Below are positions 1-7,778 of a stretch of DNA of 64,000 nucleotides, piece by piece (the first letter of the stretch is position 1; each line of letters starts with the position of its first letter). The notes beneath the pieces were generated by a model. The model did no database searches. It had not been told where the DNA came from and saw only the letters and a program-made list of their open reading frames with translations. The position numbers and the translations under genes were made by a program. Source of the stretch: Sphingomonas sp. (lineage in GTDB: Bacteria > Pseudomonadota > Alphaproteobacteria > Sphingomonadales > Sphingomonadaceae); contig NZ_JANINP010000002.1 of the NCBI RefSeq assembly GCF_024508665.1, forward strand, positions 410,598-474,597. The letters are read 5' to 3'.

Positions 1-967
1 TGGATAATGCGCCCGGGATACCGCCCGGCGCTTGCGCGCTGGGAGCGTCCTTGTTGGTCCAATTGCCCTGCTCGGCACGCAGCGCGCCCGACTTGTCGTA
101 ACTTTCGCGCGTCGAGCTGGTGTCGTCGAGATTGACGTCGGCGGTCACTTCGGCGGTGAAATTGCCCGCGCCGACCAAAGGCGTCAGCAGCTGGGTCAGC
201 TGTTCGCGATATTTCTGTTCGACCTGGCGCTGGTAGCGCACCGCGGCGTCGTTGCTGTCGCTGCCGGCGCCGGGTTTGGACAGCAAAGCGCCCATCTGGT
301 CGACGATGGTGACGTCGTCGGGCTTCATCCCCGGCACCGACGAGGCGACGAGGTTGACGATCGACGAGACCTGCGCGTCGCTCAAGGCGCGTCCGGCCTG
401 GAGCTTGACGATGACGCTGGCCGACGGCGCGGCATTGTCGCGTACGAACACGGTGTTTTCCGGCACGGCGAGATGGACGCGCGCTTCGGCGACGGCATCG
501 ATATCCTGGATCGAGCGGGCAAGCTCGGTCTCGCGCGCCTGGCGGAGGCGTTCGCCTTCCACCGCGCGGCTGACCCCCATCGGCAGATTGTCGAGGATCG
601 CATAGCCGCCCGGCGCCGCCTTTGGCAGGCCCTGGCCCGCCAGCAGCATTCGCGCCTTGGAATAATCGTCCTCGTTGACGGTCAGCGCGTCGGTCGCCTC
701 GTCGATCCGGCCGGTGATCCCGCCGGTCTTGAGCGCGGCCATGACCTGCGCCTTGTCGCTGTCGGGCAAGCCGGTGAACAGGGTCTTCTGCGTCGGCGTC
801 GACAGCATGAACCAGGCGAGCGCGGCGGACGCGATCAGCCCGACCATCAGGATCATCGGCAAGCTGCGGCGGATCGCCGGCTGCGCGAGCATGCCTTGGA
901 CCTGCTTCAGCGGGTTGGCGAAGCGCTCGGTCGCGAGCGGCGATGTCTGTGTAAGTTCGTTGCTCAT
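1..967 (-). CDS. fliF: Flagellar M-ring protein FliF (N-terminal part; runs off the window)
   Basis: FliF forms the MS ring of the flagellar basal body in the inner membrane and houses the export gate. The visible 322 residues start at ATG 967. They show a first membrane segment at about residues 37-57, then the YscJ/FliF-type periplasmic ring-building domain (motifs SIQDIDAVAEARVHLA, PSASVIVKL and VNLVASSVPGMKPDDVTIVDQ). The C-terminal part, with the second membrane helix and the FliG-binding tail, lies beyond base 1. The gene starts 8 bases after the fliE stop and is probably co-transcribed with the sigma54 regulator and fliE. The family assignment is firm; the gene is incomplete only because of the window edge. 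Confidence 0.95.
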   Translation of the reverse strand, partial: MSNELTQTSPLATERFANPLKQVQGMLAQPAIRRSLPMILMVGLIASAALAWFMLSTPTQKTLFTGLPDSDKAQVMAALKTGGITGRIDEATDALTVNEDDYSKARMLLAGQGLPKAAPGGYAILDNLPMGVSRAVEGERLRQARETELARSIQDIDAVAEARVHLAVPENTVFVRDNAAPSASVIVKLQAGRALSDAQVSSIVNLVASSVPGMKPDDVTIVDQMGALLSKPGAGSDSNDAAVRYQRQVEQKYREQLTQLLTPLVGAGNFTAEVTADVNLDDTSSTRESYDKSGALRAEQGNWTNKDAPSAQAPGGIPGALS

Positions 968-975
968 GGCCTATC

Positions 976-1344
976 TCACACCGGCATGCTCATGATGTCC
1001 TTGTAGGCGGACAAGAGCTTGTTCCTGACTTGCAAGGTCGCTTCGAAGCTGACCGACGCCTCCTGGCGGGCCAGCATCACCTTGGCGATGTCGATCGTCT
1101 CGCCGCGTTCATAGGCGGCGGAGATGTCGGACGCGCGGTTCTGGCTGTCGTTGACGCTGTTGAGCGCGCTGGTCAGCGAGTCCGCGAAGCTCGCGGGCCC
1201 GGCCGGCTGGACCGTGGCGGGCGCCGCCGTCGGCCCCGCCGCCCCGGCCCGCGCCAGCGCCGTATTGCGTTCCAGGATCTGCGCGCGCAGCGCCATCACC
1301 CGGTCGACGCTCATCGCGCCGCCAATGCCGTTGATGCCGCTCAT
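976..1344 (-). CDS. fliE: Flagellar hook-basal body complex protein FliE
   Basis: FliE is the small adaptor that joins the MS ring to the proximal rod. The 122-residue protein has the family's C-terminal helical region (SFADSLTSALNSVNDSQNRA, then the conserved ending KLLSAYKDIMSMPV). I start it at ATG 1344 because this ATG overlaps the stop of the upstream regulator as ATGA, a usual coupling arrangement. A GTG at 1350 would add two residues. It lies between the regulator and fliF on the same strand. The Ala/Pro-rich stretch at about residues 35-55 is a variable linker. Confidence 0.93.
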   Translation of the reverse strand: MSGINGIGGAMSVDRVMALRAQILERNTALARAGAAGPTAAPATVQPAGPASFADSLTSALNSVNDSQNRASDISAAYERGETIDIAKVMLARQEASVSFEATLQVRNKLLSAYKDIMSMPV

Positions 1345-2594
1345 GCCCACATCCTCGTGATATCCTCACCCTGCTCGCGCGCTCTCGCGAGGCGGTAGCG
1401 CAGCGTGCGTTCGGAAATGCCGAGCCGGCGCGCGGTCTCGATCCGGCTGCCGCCGCACGCGGCGAGCGTTTCGCGGATCGCCTGGAACTCGCTGAACTGG
1501 ACGACATTGGCGAGCGTGTCGGCGTTGCGCGCCGGAACCGGGTCGGCCTTCGGCTCGGGACGGCGATCGAACACGATATGGCTGGCGCTGATCGTATCGC
1601 CGGCAGCGAACAGCAAGGCGCGCTGGATCACGTTCTCGAGCTCGCGGACATTGCCGGGCCAGTCATGCGCCATCAGCGCGTCGACCGCGCCCTGGTCGGG
1701 CCAGGGGATCGACTGGCGCGTGCCCGAATGGCGCAGGATCATCGCCGCGGCGAGCGCGGGAATGTCCTGCGGGCGGTCGGCCAGCGCGCGCGTGGCCAGC
1801 GGGAATACCGACAGGCGGTAGTAAAGGTCAGAGCGGAAGCGGCCGGCGGCGACTTCGCTCTGCAGGTCGCGGTTGGCGCAGGCGATGATGCGGACGTCGA
1901 TCGGGATCGGCGTCGACGCGCCGATCGGGATGACTTCGCGCTCCTGCAGCACGCGGAGCAATTTGGCCTGGAGCTGGAGCGGCATCTCGGCGATCTCGTC
2001 GAGCAGCAATGTGCCGCCTTCGGCCGCGCGGAAGAAACCTTCGCCCGCCGCGCTGGCGCCGGTGAAAGCGCCTTTCTGATGGCCGAACAGCAAGGCTTCG
2101 AGCATGGTTTCCGGAAGCGCCGCGCAATTGATCGCAACGAACGGCTTGTCGCGGCGGCGCGATTTCAGGTGAATGGTGCGCGCCAGCACTTCCTTGCCGG
2201 TCCCGGTCGGGCCGTTGATCAGCACGGTGATGTCGGCATCGGCGACGCGCTCGGCCAGCGCGAACAGCGCGAGGCTTTCAGGATCGGCCGCAGTCGGCGC
2301 CTCGGGGCCGGCGGCATAAGCATAAGCGAAGGCAGAGCCGATCGCATTGTCGGCCGGACCGAACGACAAACGCGCCGGCGTCCCGCCCGATCCGCGCCGG
2401 AACCCGTGCCCTTCGCTGCCGATCACCAGGGTGCGGTCCGCGATCGGCGGCGTCTCGCCTTCCATTACCAGGAACACGTCATTCGCCTGCGGCCGGGCAT
2501 CGCCCTCCGCGACACCCAGGCCCTGCGCACGCAGCGACGAGACCAGGGCATATTTCTGCCGGACCACAGAGGCGGATGGAAAGATCGAACGCAT
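1341..2594 (-). CDS. flbD: Sigma54-dependent transcriptional activator of flagellar genes (FlbD/FleQ type)
   Basis: This is a 417-residue bacterial enhancer-binding protein. Residues 1-110 form a divergent N-terminal domain without a recognisable phospho-acceptor Asp pocket. The AAA+ domain follows, with Walker A GPTGTGKE (about 128-135), the sigma54-contact loop GAFTGA (175-180), Walker B GGTLLLDE (about 193-200) and WPGNVREL. A Fis-type HTH ends the protein (ETARRLGISERTLRYRL). The start is ATG 2594, preceded by a strong GAAGGGGG ribosome site; reading further upstream would enter antisense flagellin. Its position at the head of fliE-fliF and divergent from flagellin fits FlbD, the alphaproteobacterial flagellar regulator. 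FleQ is an alternative name. The palindromes in its upstream spacer are likely targets. Confidence 0.88.
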   Translation of the reverse strand: MRSIFPSASVVRQKYALVSSLRAQGLGVAEGDARPQANDVFLVMEGETPPIADRTLVIGSEGHGFRRGSGGTPARLSFGPADNAIGSAFAYAYAAGPEAPTAADPESLALFALAERVADADITVLINGPTGTGKEVLARTIHLKSRRRDKPFVAINCAALPETMLEALLFGHQKGAFTGASAAGEGFFRAAEGGTLLLDEIAEMPLQLQAKLLRVLQEREVIPIGASTPIPIDVRIIACANRDLQSEVAAGRFRSDLYYRLSVFPLATRALADRPQDIPALAAAMILRHSGTRQSIPWPDQGAVDALMAHDWPGNVRELENVIQRALLFAAGDTISASHIVFDRRPEPKADPVPARNADTLANVVQFSEFQAIRETLAACGGSRIETARRLGISERTLRYRLARAREQGEDITRMWA

Positions 2595-2664
2595 GAATTC
2601 CCCCTTCGTTGAAAGGGGCAATGCCCGGCATATGGTAAACGAGGCGTAAACCATCCGGCAAAAG

Positions 2665-2680
2665 CGGCAAAAAATTACCG
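2665..2680. promoter_or_regulatory. Palindrome CGGCAA-AAAA-TTaCCG in the regulator/flagellin spacer
   Basis: This is a near-perfect inverted repeat with 6-base arms (one mismatch) and a 4-base spacer, 71 bases upstream of the regulator ATG. A further CGGCAA half-site lies at 2656. It has the same architecture as the copies at 2717 and 2739. It is probably an activator binding site; the protein is inferred to be the adjacent FlbD-type regulator. Confidence 0.45.
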
Positions 2681-2716
2681 CGTGGCTACCCGGAATGGAA
2701 TCGACCGGCAAAGCAC

Positions 2717-2732
2717 CGGCAATTTTTTGCCT
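2717..2732. promoter_or_regulatory. Palindrome CGGCAA-TTTT-TTGCCt in the regulator/flagellin spacer
   Basis: This is the second copy of the CGGCAA-N4-TTGCCG pattern, with five of six arm bases paired. Its centre is 52 bases from the first copy and 22 from the third, close to whole numbers of helical turns. An extra CGGCAA half-site lies at 2706-2711. It is probably a regulator site. Confidence 0.45.
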
Positions 2733-2758
2733 AAAGCCCGGCAAAAGGTTGCCGTTCT
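2732..2758 (+). promoter_or_regulatory. Sigma28-like promoter for flagellin 1
   Basis: TAAAGCCC, an 11-base spacer and GCCGTTCT match the TAAA-N15-GCCG core of flagellar sigma28 promoters with exact spacing, although the last four bases of the -10 element differ from consensus. The predicted start site would give a leader of about 65-70 bases. No sigma54 GG-N10-GC promoter at a useful distance was found by eye. Confidence 0.4.
2739..2754. promoter_or_regulatory. Perfect palindrome CGGCAA-AAGG-TTGCCG upstream of flagellin 1
   Basis: This is the third and only perfect copy, 81 bases before the first flagellin ATG. It overlaps a sigma28-like promoter (2732-2758), so part of the symmetry could come from the GCCG of that promoter. 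Confidence 0.45.
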
Positions 2759-2834
2759 CTGCTTCAGACGGCTCGGCCCCTCGCACAGTTTCGGGGGAGA
2801 GGCGGGGATCGTCGTAGCAAGTGGAGACACGGAC

Positions 2835-3656
2835 ATGACTGTTATCGGAAGCAACGTTTCGGCGCTTCGTGCGACGAATGCCTCTAACCAGGCGAACCTG
2901 GCCCTCTCGACGGCGATGAACCGCCTGTCGACCGGCATGCGCATCAACTCGGCCAAGGACGACGCCGCCGGCCTCGCCATCTCGGCCTCGATGACTGCCC
3001 AGATCAAGGGCATGAACCAGGGCATTCGCAACGCCAATGACGGCATCTCGATGGCGCAGACCGGTGAAGGCGCGCTGGACGAGGTCAACAACATGCTGCA
3101 GCGTATGCGTGAGCTCGCGGTGCAGTCCGCCAACGGCACCTATTCGACCACCGACGCCGCCAACATCACGGCGGAGCAGGACGCTCTCGCCGCGCAGATC
3201 GGCTCGATCGTCAGCAACACCGCGTTCAACGGCAAGAACCTGTTCTCGACCGCGTCGAACACCATCTCGGTCCAGGCCGGCGCCAACACGGCGGACGCGA
3301 TCTCGGTGAGCTTCACCGAGCTCGACGCCGGCACGACCAAGCTGTCGGCGGTCGTCGACTTCACCAACAACAAGATGAAGACCGGCCTGACGCTGAGCGC
3401 GTTCGACGACGCGATCAACGAAGTGTCCACGACCCGCGCGGGTCTCGGCGCCAGCCAGAACCGTCTGCAGTCGGCGGTCAACAACCTGACCAGCAACGCG
3501 ACCAACCTGACCGACGCGCGCAGCCGCATCCAGGACGCGGACTTCTCGCAGGAATCGACCAACCTCGCCAAGGCGCAGATCCTGGCGCAGGCGTCGACCT
3601 CGATGCTGGCTCAGGCCAACCAGTCGCAGCAGGGCGTGCTCAAGCTGCTCGGCTAA
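2835..3656 (+). CDS. Flagellin (first of two tandem copies)
   Basis: This 273-residue flagellin is the filament subunit, exported through the flagellar type III system. It has the D0/D1 N-terminal helices ([20 protein letters not shown], then [13 protein letters not shown]) and the conserved C-terminal helices ([13 protein letters not shown], then [13 protein letters not shown]). The central variable domain is very short, as usual for small alphaproteobacterial flagellins. The start is ATG 2835, with GGAGA upstream; in-frame starts further upstream lie in the regulatory spacer. It is divergent from the sigma54 regulator and followed by two hairpins, so it can be transcribed alone. Residues 1-110 are almost identical to those of the second copy. 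Confidence 0.95.
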   Translation: MTVIGSNVSALRATNASNQANLALSTAMNRLSTGMRINSAKDDAAGLAISASMTAQIKGMNQGIRNANDGISMAQTGEGALDEVNNMLQRMRELAVQSANGTYSTTDAANITAEQDALAAQIGSIVSNTAFNGKNLFSTASNTISVQAGANTADAISVSFTELDAGTTKLSAVVDFTNNKMKTGLTLSAFDDAINEVSTTRAGLGASQNRLQSAVNNLTSNATNLTDARSRIQDADFSQESTNLAKAQILAQASTSMLAQANQSQQGVLKLLG

Positions 3657-3664
3657 TGAAGAAA

Positions 3665-3701
3665 TCCTGCCCGGTCCCATCCCCCCGAGGGCTGGGCAGG
3701 A
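3665..3701 (+). terminator. Hairpin just after flagellin 1
   Basis: An 8-base stem (TCCTGCCC with GGGCAGGA) begins 9 bases after the stop codon. There is no T-run, so it may be a transcript-stabilising hairpin rather than a true terminator. Confidence 0.4.
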
Positions 3702-3730
3702 CAGGCTTCCAGTGAAGCGTACCAGGAGAT

Positions 3731-3757
3731 CCCGGCGGCCGGTCGCCGCCGGGATTT
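3731..3757 (+). terminator. Terminator between the two flagellins
   Basis: A 9-base perfect stem, CCCGGCGGC with GCCGCCGGG, has a 5-base loop and is followed by ATTTT. It lies about 75 bases downstream of flagellin 1. Confidence 0.7.
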
Positions 3758-3870
3758 TCATGGTGACGAAAAAATTTACTTAAACGGTCGCGAAAGCGGT
3801 CGTTCGTTGCTGTCGACGGCTCGACCTACTGCCTTGGGGGTGGCGGGGAGCGTCAGCAACGGAGACCATT

Positions 3871-4695
3871 ATGACCGTTATCGGTAGCAACATTTCCGCG
3901 CTTCGAGCGCAGAATGCTTCGACCAAAGCCAACGACGCATTGTCGACGGCCATGAACCGCCTGTCCACGGGCATGCGCATCAACTCGGCCAAGGACGACG
4001 CCGCCGGCCTCGCCATTTCGGCCTCGATGACCGCGCAGATCCGCGGCATGAACCAGGGCGTGCGCAACGCCAATGACGGCATCTCGATGGCGCAGACCGC
4101 GGAAGGCGCGCTCGACGAAGTCACCAACATGCTGCAGCGCATGCGCGAGCTCGCGGTCCAGGGCGCCAACGGCACCTATTCGACCAGCGACCTCGCCAAC
4201 ATCACGGCGGAACAGGACGCGCTGGGCGCGCAGATCAGCTCGATCATCGCCAACACCACCTATAACGGCAAGAACCTGTTCGCGACCGCGGCGAACACCG
4301 TGACGATCCAGGCGGGCGCCAACTCGACCGACACCGTGTCGATGTCGTTCACCCAGCTCAATGCCGCGTCGACCAAGCTGTCGGCGGTGGTCGATTTCAC
4401 CGCCAACAAGATGAAGACCGGCCTCGGCCTGTCGGCGTTCGACGACGCGATCGCCGAAGTGTCGACCACGCGCGCCGGCCTCGGCGCCGGCCAGAACCGC
4501 CTGCAATCGGCGGTCAACAACCTGACCAACAACGCGACCAACCTGACCGATGCGCGCAGCCGCATCCAGGATGCCGACTTCTCGGCCGAATCGACCAACC
4601 TCGCCAAGGCGCAGATCCTGAGCCAGGCGTCGACGGCGATGCTGGCGCAAGCGAACCAGAGCTCGCAGGGCGTGCTCAAGCTGCTGGGCGGCTGA
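3871..4695 (+). CDS. Flagellin (second tandem copy)
   Basis: This 274-residue flagellin closely resembles the upstream copy: it has the same N-terminal helices ([20 protein letters not shown]) and C-terminal helices ([13 protein letters not shown], then QGVLKLLGG). It differs mostly in the short middle part (about residues 115-190). The start is ATG 3871, with GGAGA seven bases before it. A terminator-like hairpin separates it from flagellin 1, so it probably has its own promoter. A weak TAAA-N14-GTCG element near 3782 is the only candidate I see. It is followed by a strong terminator. Confidence 0.95.
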   Translation: MTVIGSNISALRAQNASTKANDALSTAMNRLSTGMRINSAKDDAAGLAISASMTAQIRGMNQGVRNANDGISMAQTAEGALDEVTNMLQRMRELAVQGANGTYSTSDLANITAEQDALGAQISSIIANTTYNGKNLFATAANTVTIQAGANSTDTVSMSFTQLNAASTKLSAVVDFTANKMKTGLGLSAFDDAIAEVSTTRAGLGAGQNRLQSAVNNLTNNATNLTDARSRIQDADFSAESTNLAKAQILSQASTAMLAQANQSSQGVLKLLGG

Positions 4696-4767
4696 GGCGC
4701 GTAAGCGCCACAGGCGTACGGCCTCGGCACCAACCCCCCTTCACAAAGGGTGTCGGGGCCGACCACG

Positions 4768-4805
4768 AACCCCGGCGGTCTTCGCGACCGCCGGGGTTTC
4801 TTGTT
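4768..4805 (+). terminator. Rho-independent terminator after flagellin 2
   Basis: A perfect 13-base stem (4768-4780 with 4786-4798, beginning AACCCCGG and ending CCGGGGTT) has a TTCGC loop and is followed by TCTTGTTT. It is the strongest terminator in the flagellar region. Confidence 0.85.
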
Positions 4806-4833
4806 TGTGGAGTCTTTTCGGCTGCGCCGGGCA

Positions 4834-4913
4834 CGGCACCAGCCCGCTCCCCCACCCGGCCTCCCAATCAGGATATTCTATGGGTGGCCGGGTGGGGGAG
4901 CGGGCTGGTGCCG
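4834..4913. repeat. Perfect 28-bp inverted repeat (80 bp element)
   Basis: Arms 4834-4861 and 4886-4913 are perfectly complementary over 28 bases around a 24-base AT-richer loop. The element sits between convergent genes (flagellin 2 and the quinone oxidoreductase). A second small hairpin (GTTTCAGC-TTT-GCTGAAAC, 4918-4936) follows. It could be a bidirectional terminator or a small mobile palindrome of the REP/MITE kind. Confidence 0.75.
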
Positions 4914-4942
4914 CACCGTTTCAGCTTTGCTGAAACAAAAGG

Positions 4943-5911
4943 CTAAAACTCGATCACGATCTTGCCGATCATCCGGCTATCACGCATCGCCTCGAACGCC
5001 GCGCGCCAATCGGCCAGCGCATAGCGGCTGTCCACGCGCGGGCGAATGCGGCCCTCCGCGGCCAGCGTCCAGATCGCGTCCTGATTCTCGCGGCCCTTGT
5101 CGGGAAAGCGGCGGCCATATTCGCCGGCGCGCACGCCGATCACCGAGAATCCTTTGATCAGCGGGATGTTGGTGGCGACGCTGGCAATCCGTCCCGAGGT
5201 GAAGCCGATCACCAGCAACCGGCCGCCGAAGGCGATGCAGCGCGTGCTTTCGTCGAACACGTCGCCGCCCACGGGATCGAAGATCACGTCGGCGCCGCCG
5301 CCGGTGATCTCCTTGACCGCCTCGCGAAAACCCGGCGCCGGCAACACGGCGTCGACGGCATAGTCGGCCGCCACCACCGCGAGCTTGTCCGCCGCGCGCG
5401 AGGTCGCGATCACGCGGGCGCCGAGCGCCTTGGCCAGGTCGACCGCGGCCAGCCCCACGCCGCCGGTCGCGCCATGGACCAGCACCCACTCGCCGGGCTG
5501 GACGTTGGCGCAGCGGATCAGCGAGACATAAGCGGTGTTATAGGCTGCCCCGACGCTCGCGCCGGCGGCGTAATCGAGATTGGAGGGAAGCCGCCGCACG
5601 CTGCGCGCGTCCGCAACGACCAGTTCGGCGAACCCGCCGAGCCGCGTCGCGGCAACCACCGCCTCGCCCGGCGCGAACCCGCTGTCCGCATCCGCTTCGA
5701 CCACGTCGCCAGCGATTTCCATGCCGGGCACGAACGGCAGATCGGGCTTCAGCTGATATTTGCCCTCTGTCATCAGCAGGTCGGGAAAATTGAGCGACGC
5801 GACGCGCACGCGGATCAATACCTGTCCCGCCGCCCGCACCGGATCGGGCCGGTCGACCAGCGCGCAGCCGGCGAAATCGGGGCCCAGTTCGGAAACGACC
5901 AGCGCTTTCAT
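4943..5911 (-). CDS. NADPH:quinone oxidoreductase family protein (MDR superfamily)
   Basis: This 322-residue, zinc-free medium-chain dehydrogenase/reductase is expected to reduce quinones or enones with NADPH in the cytosol. An N-terminal GroES-like domain (FPDLLMTEGKYQLKPDLPFVPG) is followed by a Rossmann domain with HGATGGVGLAAVDLAKALGA (about residues 145-165). It has no structural zinc cysteine cluster, consistent with the quinone-reductase branch. The start is ATG 5911. It appears to be monocistronic, divergent from the SDR gene at 6007. The substrate cannot be told from sequence. Confidence 0.85.
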   Translation of the reverse strand: MKALVVSELGPDFAGCALVDRPDPVRAAGQVLIRVRVASLNFPDLLMTEGKYQLKPDLPFVPGMEIAGDVVEADADSGFAPGEAVVAATRLGGFAELVVADARSVRRLPSNLDYAAGASVGAAYNTAYVSLIRCANVQPGEWVLVHGATGGVGLAAVDLAKALGARVIATSRAADKLAVVAADYAVDAVLPAPGFREAVKEITGGGADVIFDPVGGDVFDESTRCIAFGGRLLVIGFTSGRIASVATNIPLIKGFSVIGVRAGEYGRRFPDKGRENQDAIWTLAAEGRIRPRVDSRYALADWRAAFEAMRDSRMIGKIVIEF

Positions 5912-6006
5912 CGCCTAGCTCTCCCCTCTGGACACGTCCGGGTCAACCGCCAACAGGTTGCGATTCGCAACGAATATGATAGCCAGACATCCAAAGGGAG
6001 AGACAT

Positions 6007-7029
6007 ATGGCGGGCGTGGTTCTGGTCACCGGGGGCAGCGGCTATATCGCCGGCTTCACCATTCGCCAGTTGATCGAGCAGGGCTGGACGGTGCGCGCCA
6101 CCATCCGCAACCTCAGGCGCGAAGCCGAAGTGCGCGACTGGCTGAAGGTCGACAATGATCGGCTATCCCTCTTTGCCGCCGATCTGACCAGCGATGCCGG
6201 CTGGGCCGAGGCGATGGCGGGGTGCAGCCATGTCGTCCATATGGCCTCGCCCATCCCCGCGCATCACGTGAAGGACGAGAACGAGCTGATCGTGCCCGCG
6301 CGCGACGGCGCCTTGCGTGCGCTGCGCTTCGCCCGGGATGCGGGCGTCACGCGGCTGGTGATGACCTCCTCGGTCGCGGCGATCTTCTATGGCCGCACGG
6401 CGGACAAGGACAGCTTCACGGAAGCCGACTGGACCGACATCGCGGGCGGCGACGTCTCGGCCTATGCCAAGTCCAAAACGATCGCCGAGCGCGCCGCGCG
6501 CGACTGGATCGCCGCCGAGGGCGGCAGCCTGGAATTCGTCACGGTCAATCCGGGCCTGGTGCTGGGGCCGTTGCTCGGTACCGACTTCTCGCCCTCGCTC
6601 GAAGCGGTCAAGCGTGTGCTCGAAGGCGCCTATCCTGCGCTGCCCGACCTCGGCTTCAACCTGGTCGACGTGCGCGACGTCGCCGACCTCCATATCCGCG
6701 CGCTGACCGCGCCCGACATGAGCGGCGAGCGCTTCATGGCGGTGGCGCCGCACGGTTTCCTCCGCCTGGCCGAGATCGCCGCGATCCTGTGCGAGCGCCT
6801 GCCCGACCATGCCGGCAAGGTGCCGACCCGGCGCATGCCCAATTGGGCGATGCGGATCGTATCGCTGTTCGACCCGGTCATCCGCCAGATGATCGGCGAG
6901 CTCGGCAAGACCCGCCACGCCGAGCCGACCCATGCGATCGAAAAGCTCGGCTGGCGCCCGCGGCCCGCCGCCGACAGCGTGGTCGACACCGCGAAGAGCC
7001 TGATCGCGATGGGCGTTTCGAAAGTCTGA
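6007..7029 (+). CDS. NAD-dependent epimerase/dehydratase, dihydroflavonol-4-reductase-like
   Basis: This 340-residue extended SDR opens with the cofactor loop VLVTGGSGYIAGF (residues 4-16). The catalytic Ser and Tyr-x-x-x-Lys are visible as VMTSSVAAIF and YAKSK. It has the DFR-type signature VVHMASP. Family members reduce aldehydes or ketones, or act on flavonoid-like and 3-beta-hydroxysteroid substrates; the substrate here is unknown. ATG 6007 is preceded by AAGGGAGAG. It is divergent from the quinone oxidoreductase, which leaves a 95-base spacer for two promoters, and convergent with the GST gene. Confidence 0.85.
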   Translation: MAGVVLVTGGSGYIAGFTIRQLIEQGWTVRATIRNLRREAEVRDWLKVDNDRLSLFAADLTSDAGWAEAMAGCSHVVHMASPIPAHHVKDENELIVPARDGALRALRFARDAGVTRLVMTSSVAAIFYGRTADKDSFTEADWTDIAGGDVSAYAKSKTIAERAARDWIAAEGGSLEFVTVNPGLVLGPLLGTDFSPSLEAVKRVLEGAYPALPDLGFNLVDVRDVADLHIRALTAPDMSGERFMAVAPHGFLRLAEIAAILCERLPDHAGKVPTRRMPNWAMRIVSLFDPVIRQMIGELGKTRHAEPTHAIEKLGWRPRPAADSVVDTAKSLIAMGVSKV

Positions 7030-7064
7030 TCAGCCCGCATTGAATTCGGGACTTGCACGCTGAA

Positions 7065-7088
7065 CCCTCTCCCGCGAGCGGGAGAGGG
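7065..7088. repeat. REP-like palindrome between convergent genes
   Basis: CCCTCTCCCGC-GA-GCGGGAGAGGG has 11-base perfect arms. It is the same family as 26675-26698 and is related to the longer elements at 36626 and 38139. It lies between the SDR and GST stop codons and may also act as a bidirectional terminator. Confidence 0.7.
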
Positions 7089-7109
7089 CGGAAAAGGCAC
7101 CCGCAGGCT

Positions 7110-7778
7110 CTAAGCCGCTTCCGCCACCGGAAAACGCTCGAGCAGCAGGCTCCAATCGGTCGCCGCCATGCTCGGCCGCGCTTTCACGCGTTCGATCCAG
7201 GCGGCGAGATTGGCGTGCGGGGCGATCATCGCCGCGCCCTCGGCGAAGTCGGGCATGAAAGCGAGATGCGGGATCAGTATCAGATCGGCCAGGCTCAATG
7301 CTGGCCCGGCCATATGGTCATGATCGCCGAGCAGGCGCGCGAGCTCGTCGATCGCTTCGCGCGCGGCGGGGATTGCCGCCGCCACCGCCGCATCGTCGAC
7401 CGGAATTCCGAAATGCGGCGCGATCAGGCGGGGAAAGGTCACCGCGCCGCTGAGGCGCGGGGCGACATAGGAATCGACGATCCCGATCACTTGATTCATC
7501 CGTGCGCGCAGCTTTGGATCGGTCGGCGTCAGCGCCGGCTCGAGCGCGATCTGGTCGATATAATCGAGGATCGCGCGCGTTTCGTAGAGGCGGAAATCGC
7601 CGTGATCGAGCACCGGAATCTTGGCGAAGGGATGCAGCCGCGCCTTGTATTCGGGCGCGCGATTGCCGCCCATCGGCAACGAATCGAGCCGCCAGGACAG
7701 GCCCTTTTCCTCCAGCGCGAGCAAGGGCGCGCGGACATAGGGGCTGCCGGGAATGCCGTGGATCACGAAGTCGGTCAT
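7110..7778 (-). CDS. Glutathione S-transferase family protein
   Basis: This 222-residue protein has a thioredoxin-like N-terminal domain (IHGIPGSPYVRAPLLALEEK, then FAKIPVLDHGDFRLYETRAI with the cis-Pro and the glutathione-binding E-T/S region). An all-helical C-terminal domain follows (DLILIPHLAFMPDF). It probably conjugates or reduces small electrophiles with glutathione. I start it at ATG 7778, four bases after AAAGGAGG; an alternative ATG lies at 7781. The start overlaps the stop of the SRPBCC gene, making it the third gene of an ArsR-SRPBCC-GST operon controlled by the operator at 8548. Confidence 0.9.
   Translation of the reverse strand: MTDFVIHGIPGSPYVRAPLLALEEKGLSWRLDSLPMGGNRAPEYKARLHPFAKIPVLDHGDFRLYETRAILDYIDQIALEPALTPTDPKLRARMNQVIGIVDSYVAPRLSGAVTFPRLIAPHFGIPVDDAAVAAAIPAAREAIDELARLLGDHDHMAGPALSLADLILIPHLAFMPDFAEGAAMIAPHANLAAWIERVKARPSMAATDWSLLLERFPVAEAA

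Noticed and set aside
2665..2754. Sigma54 -24/-12 promoters in the regulator/flagellin spacer
   Set aside because: The GGC...TTGC elements have 9, not 10, bases between GG and GC on both strands. A GG-N10-GC at 2804-2818 would leave almost no leader before the ATG.
2595..3761. N-terminal extension of the sigma54 regulator to 806 residues
   Set aside because: The extra 389 codons are the exact antisense of flagellin 1 and the spacer; ATG 2594 has a strong ribosome site and gives a normal family length.
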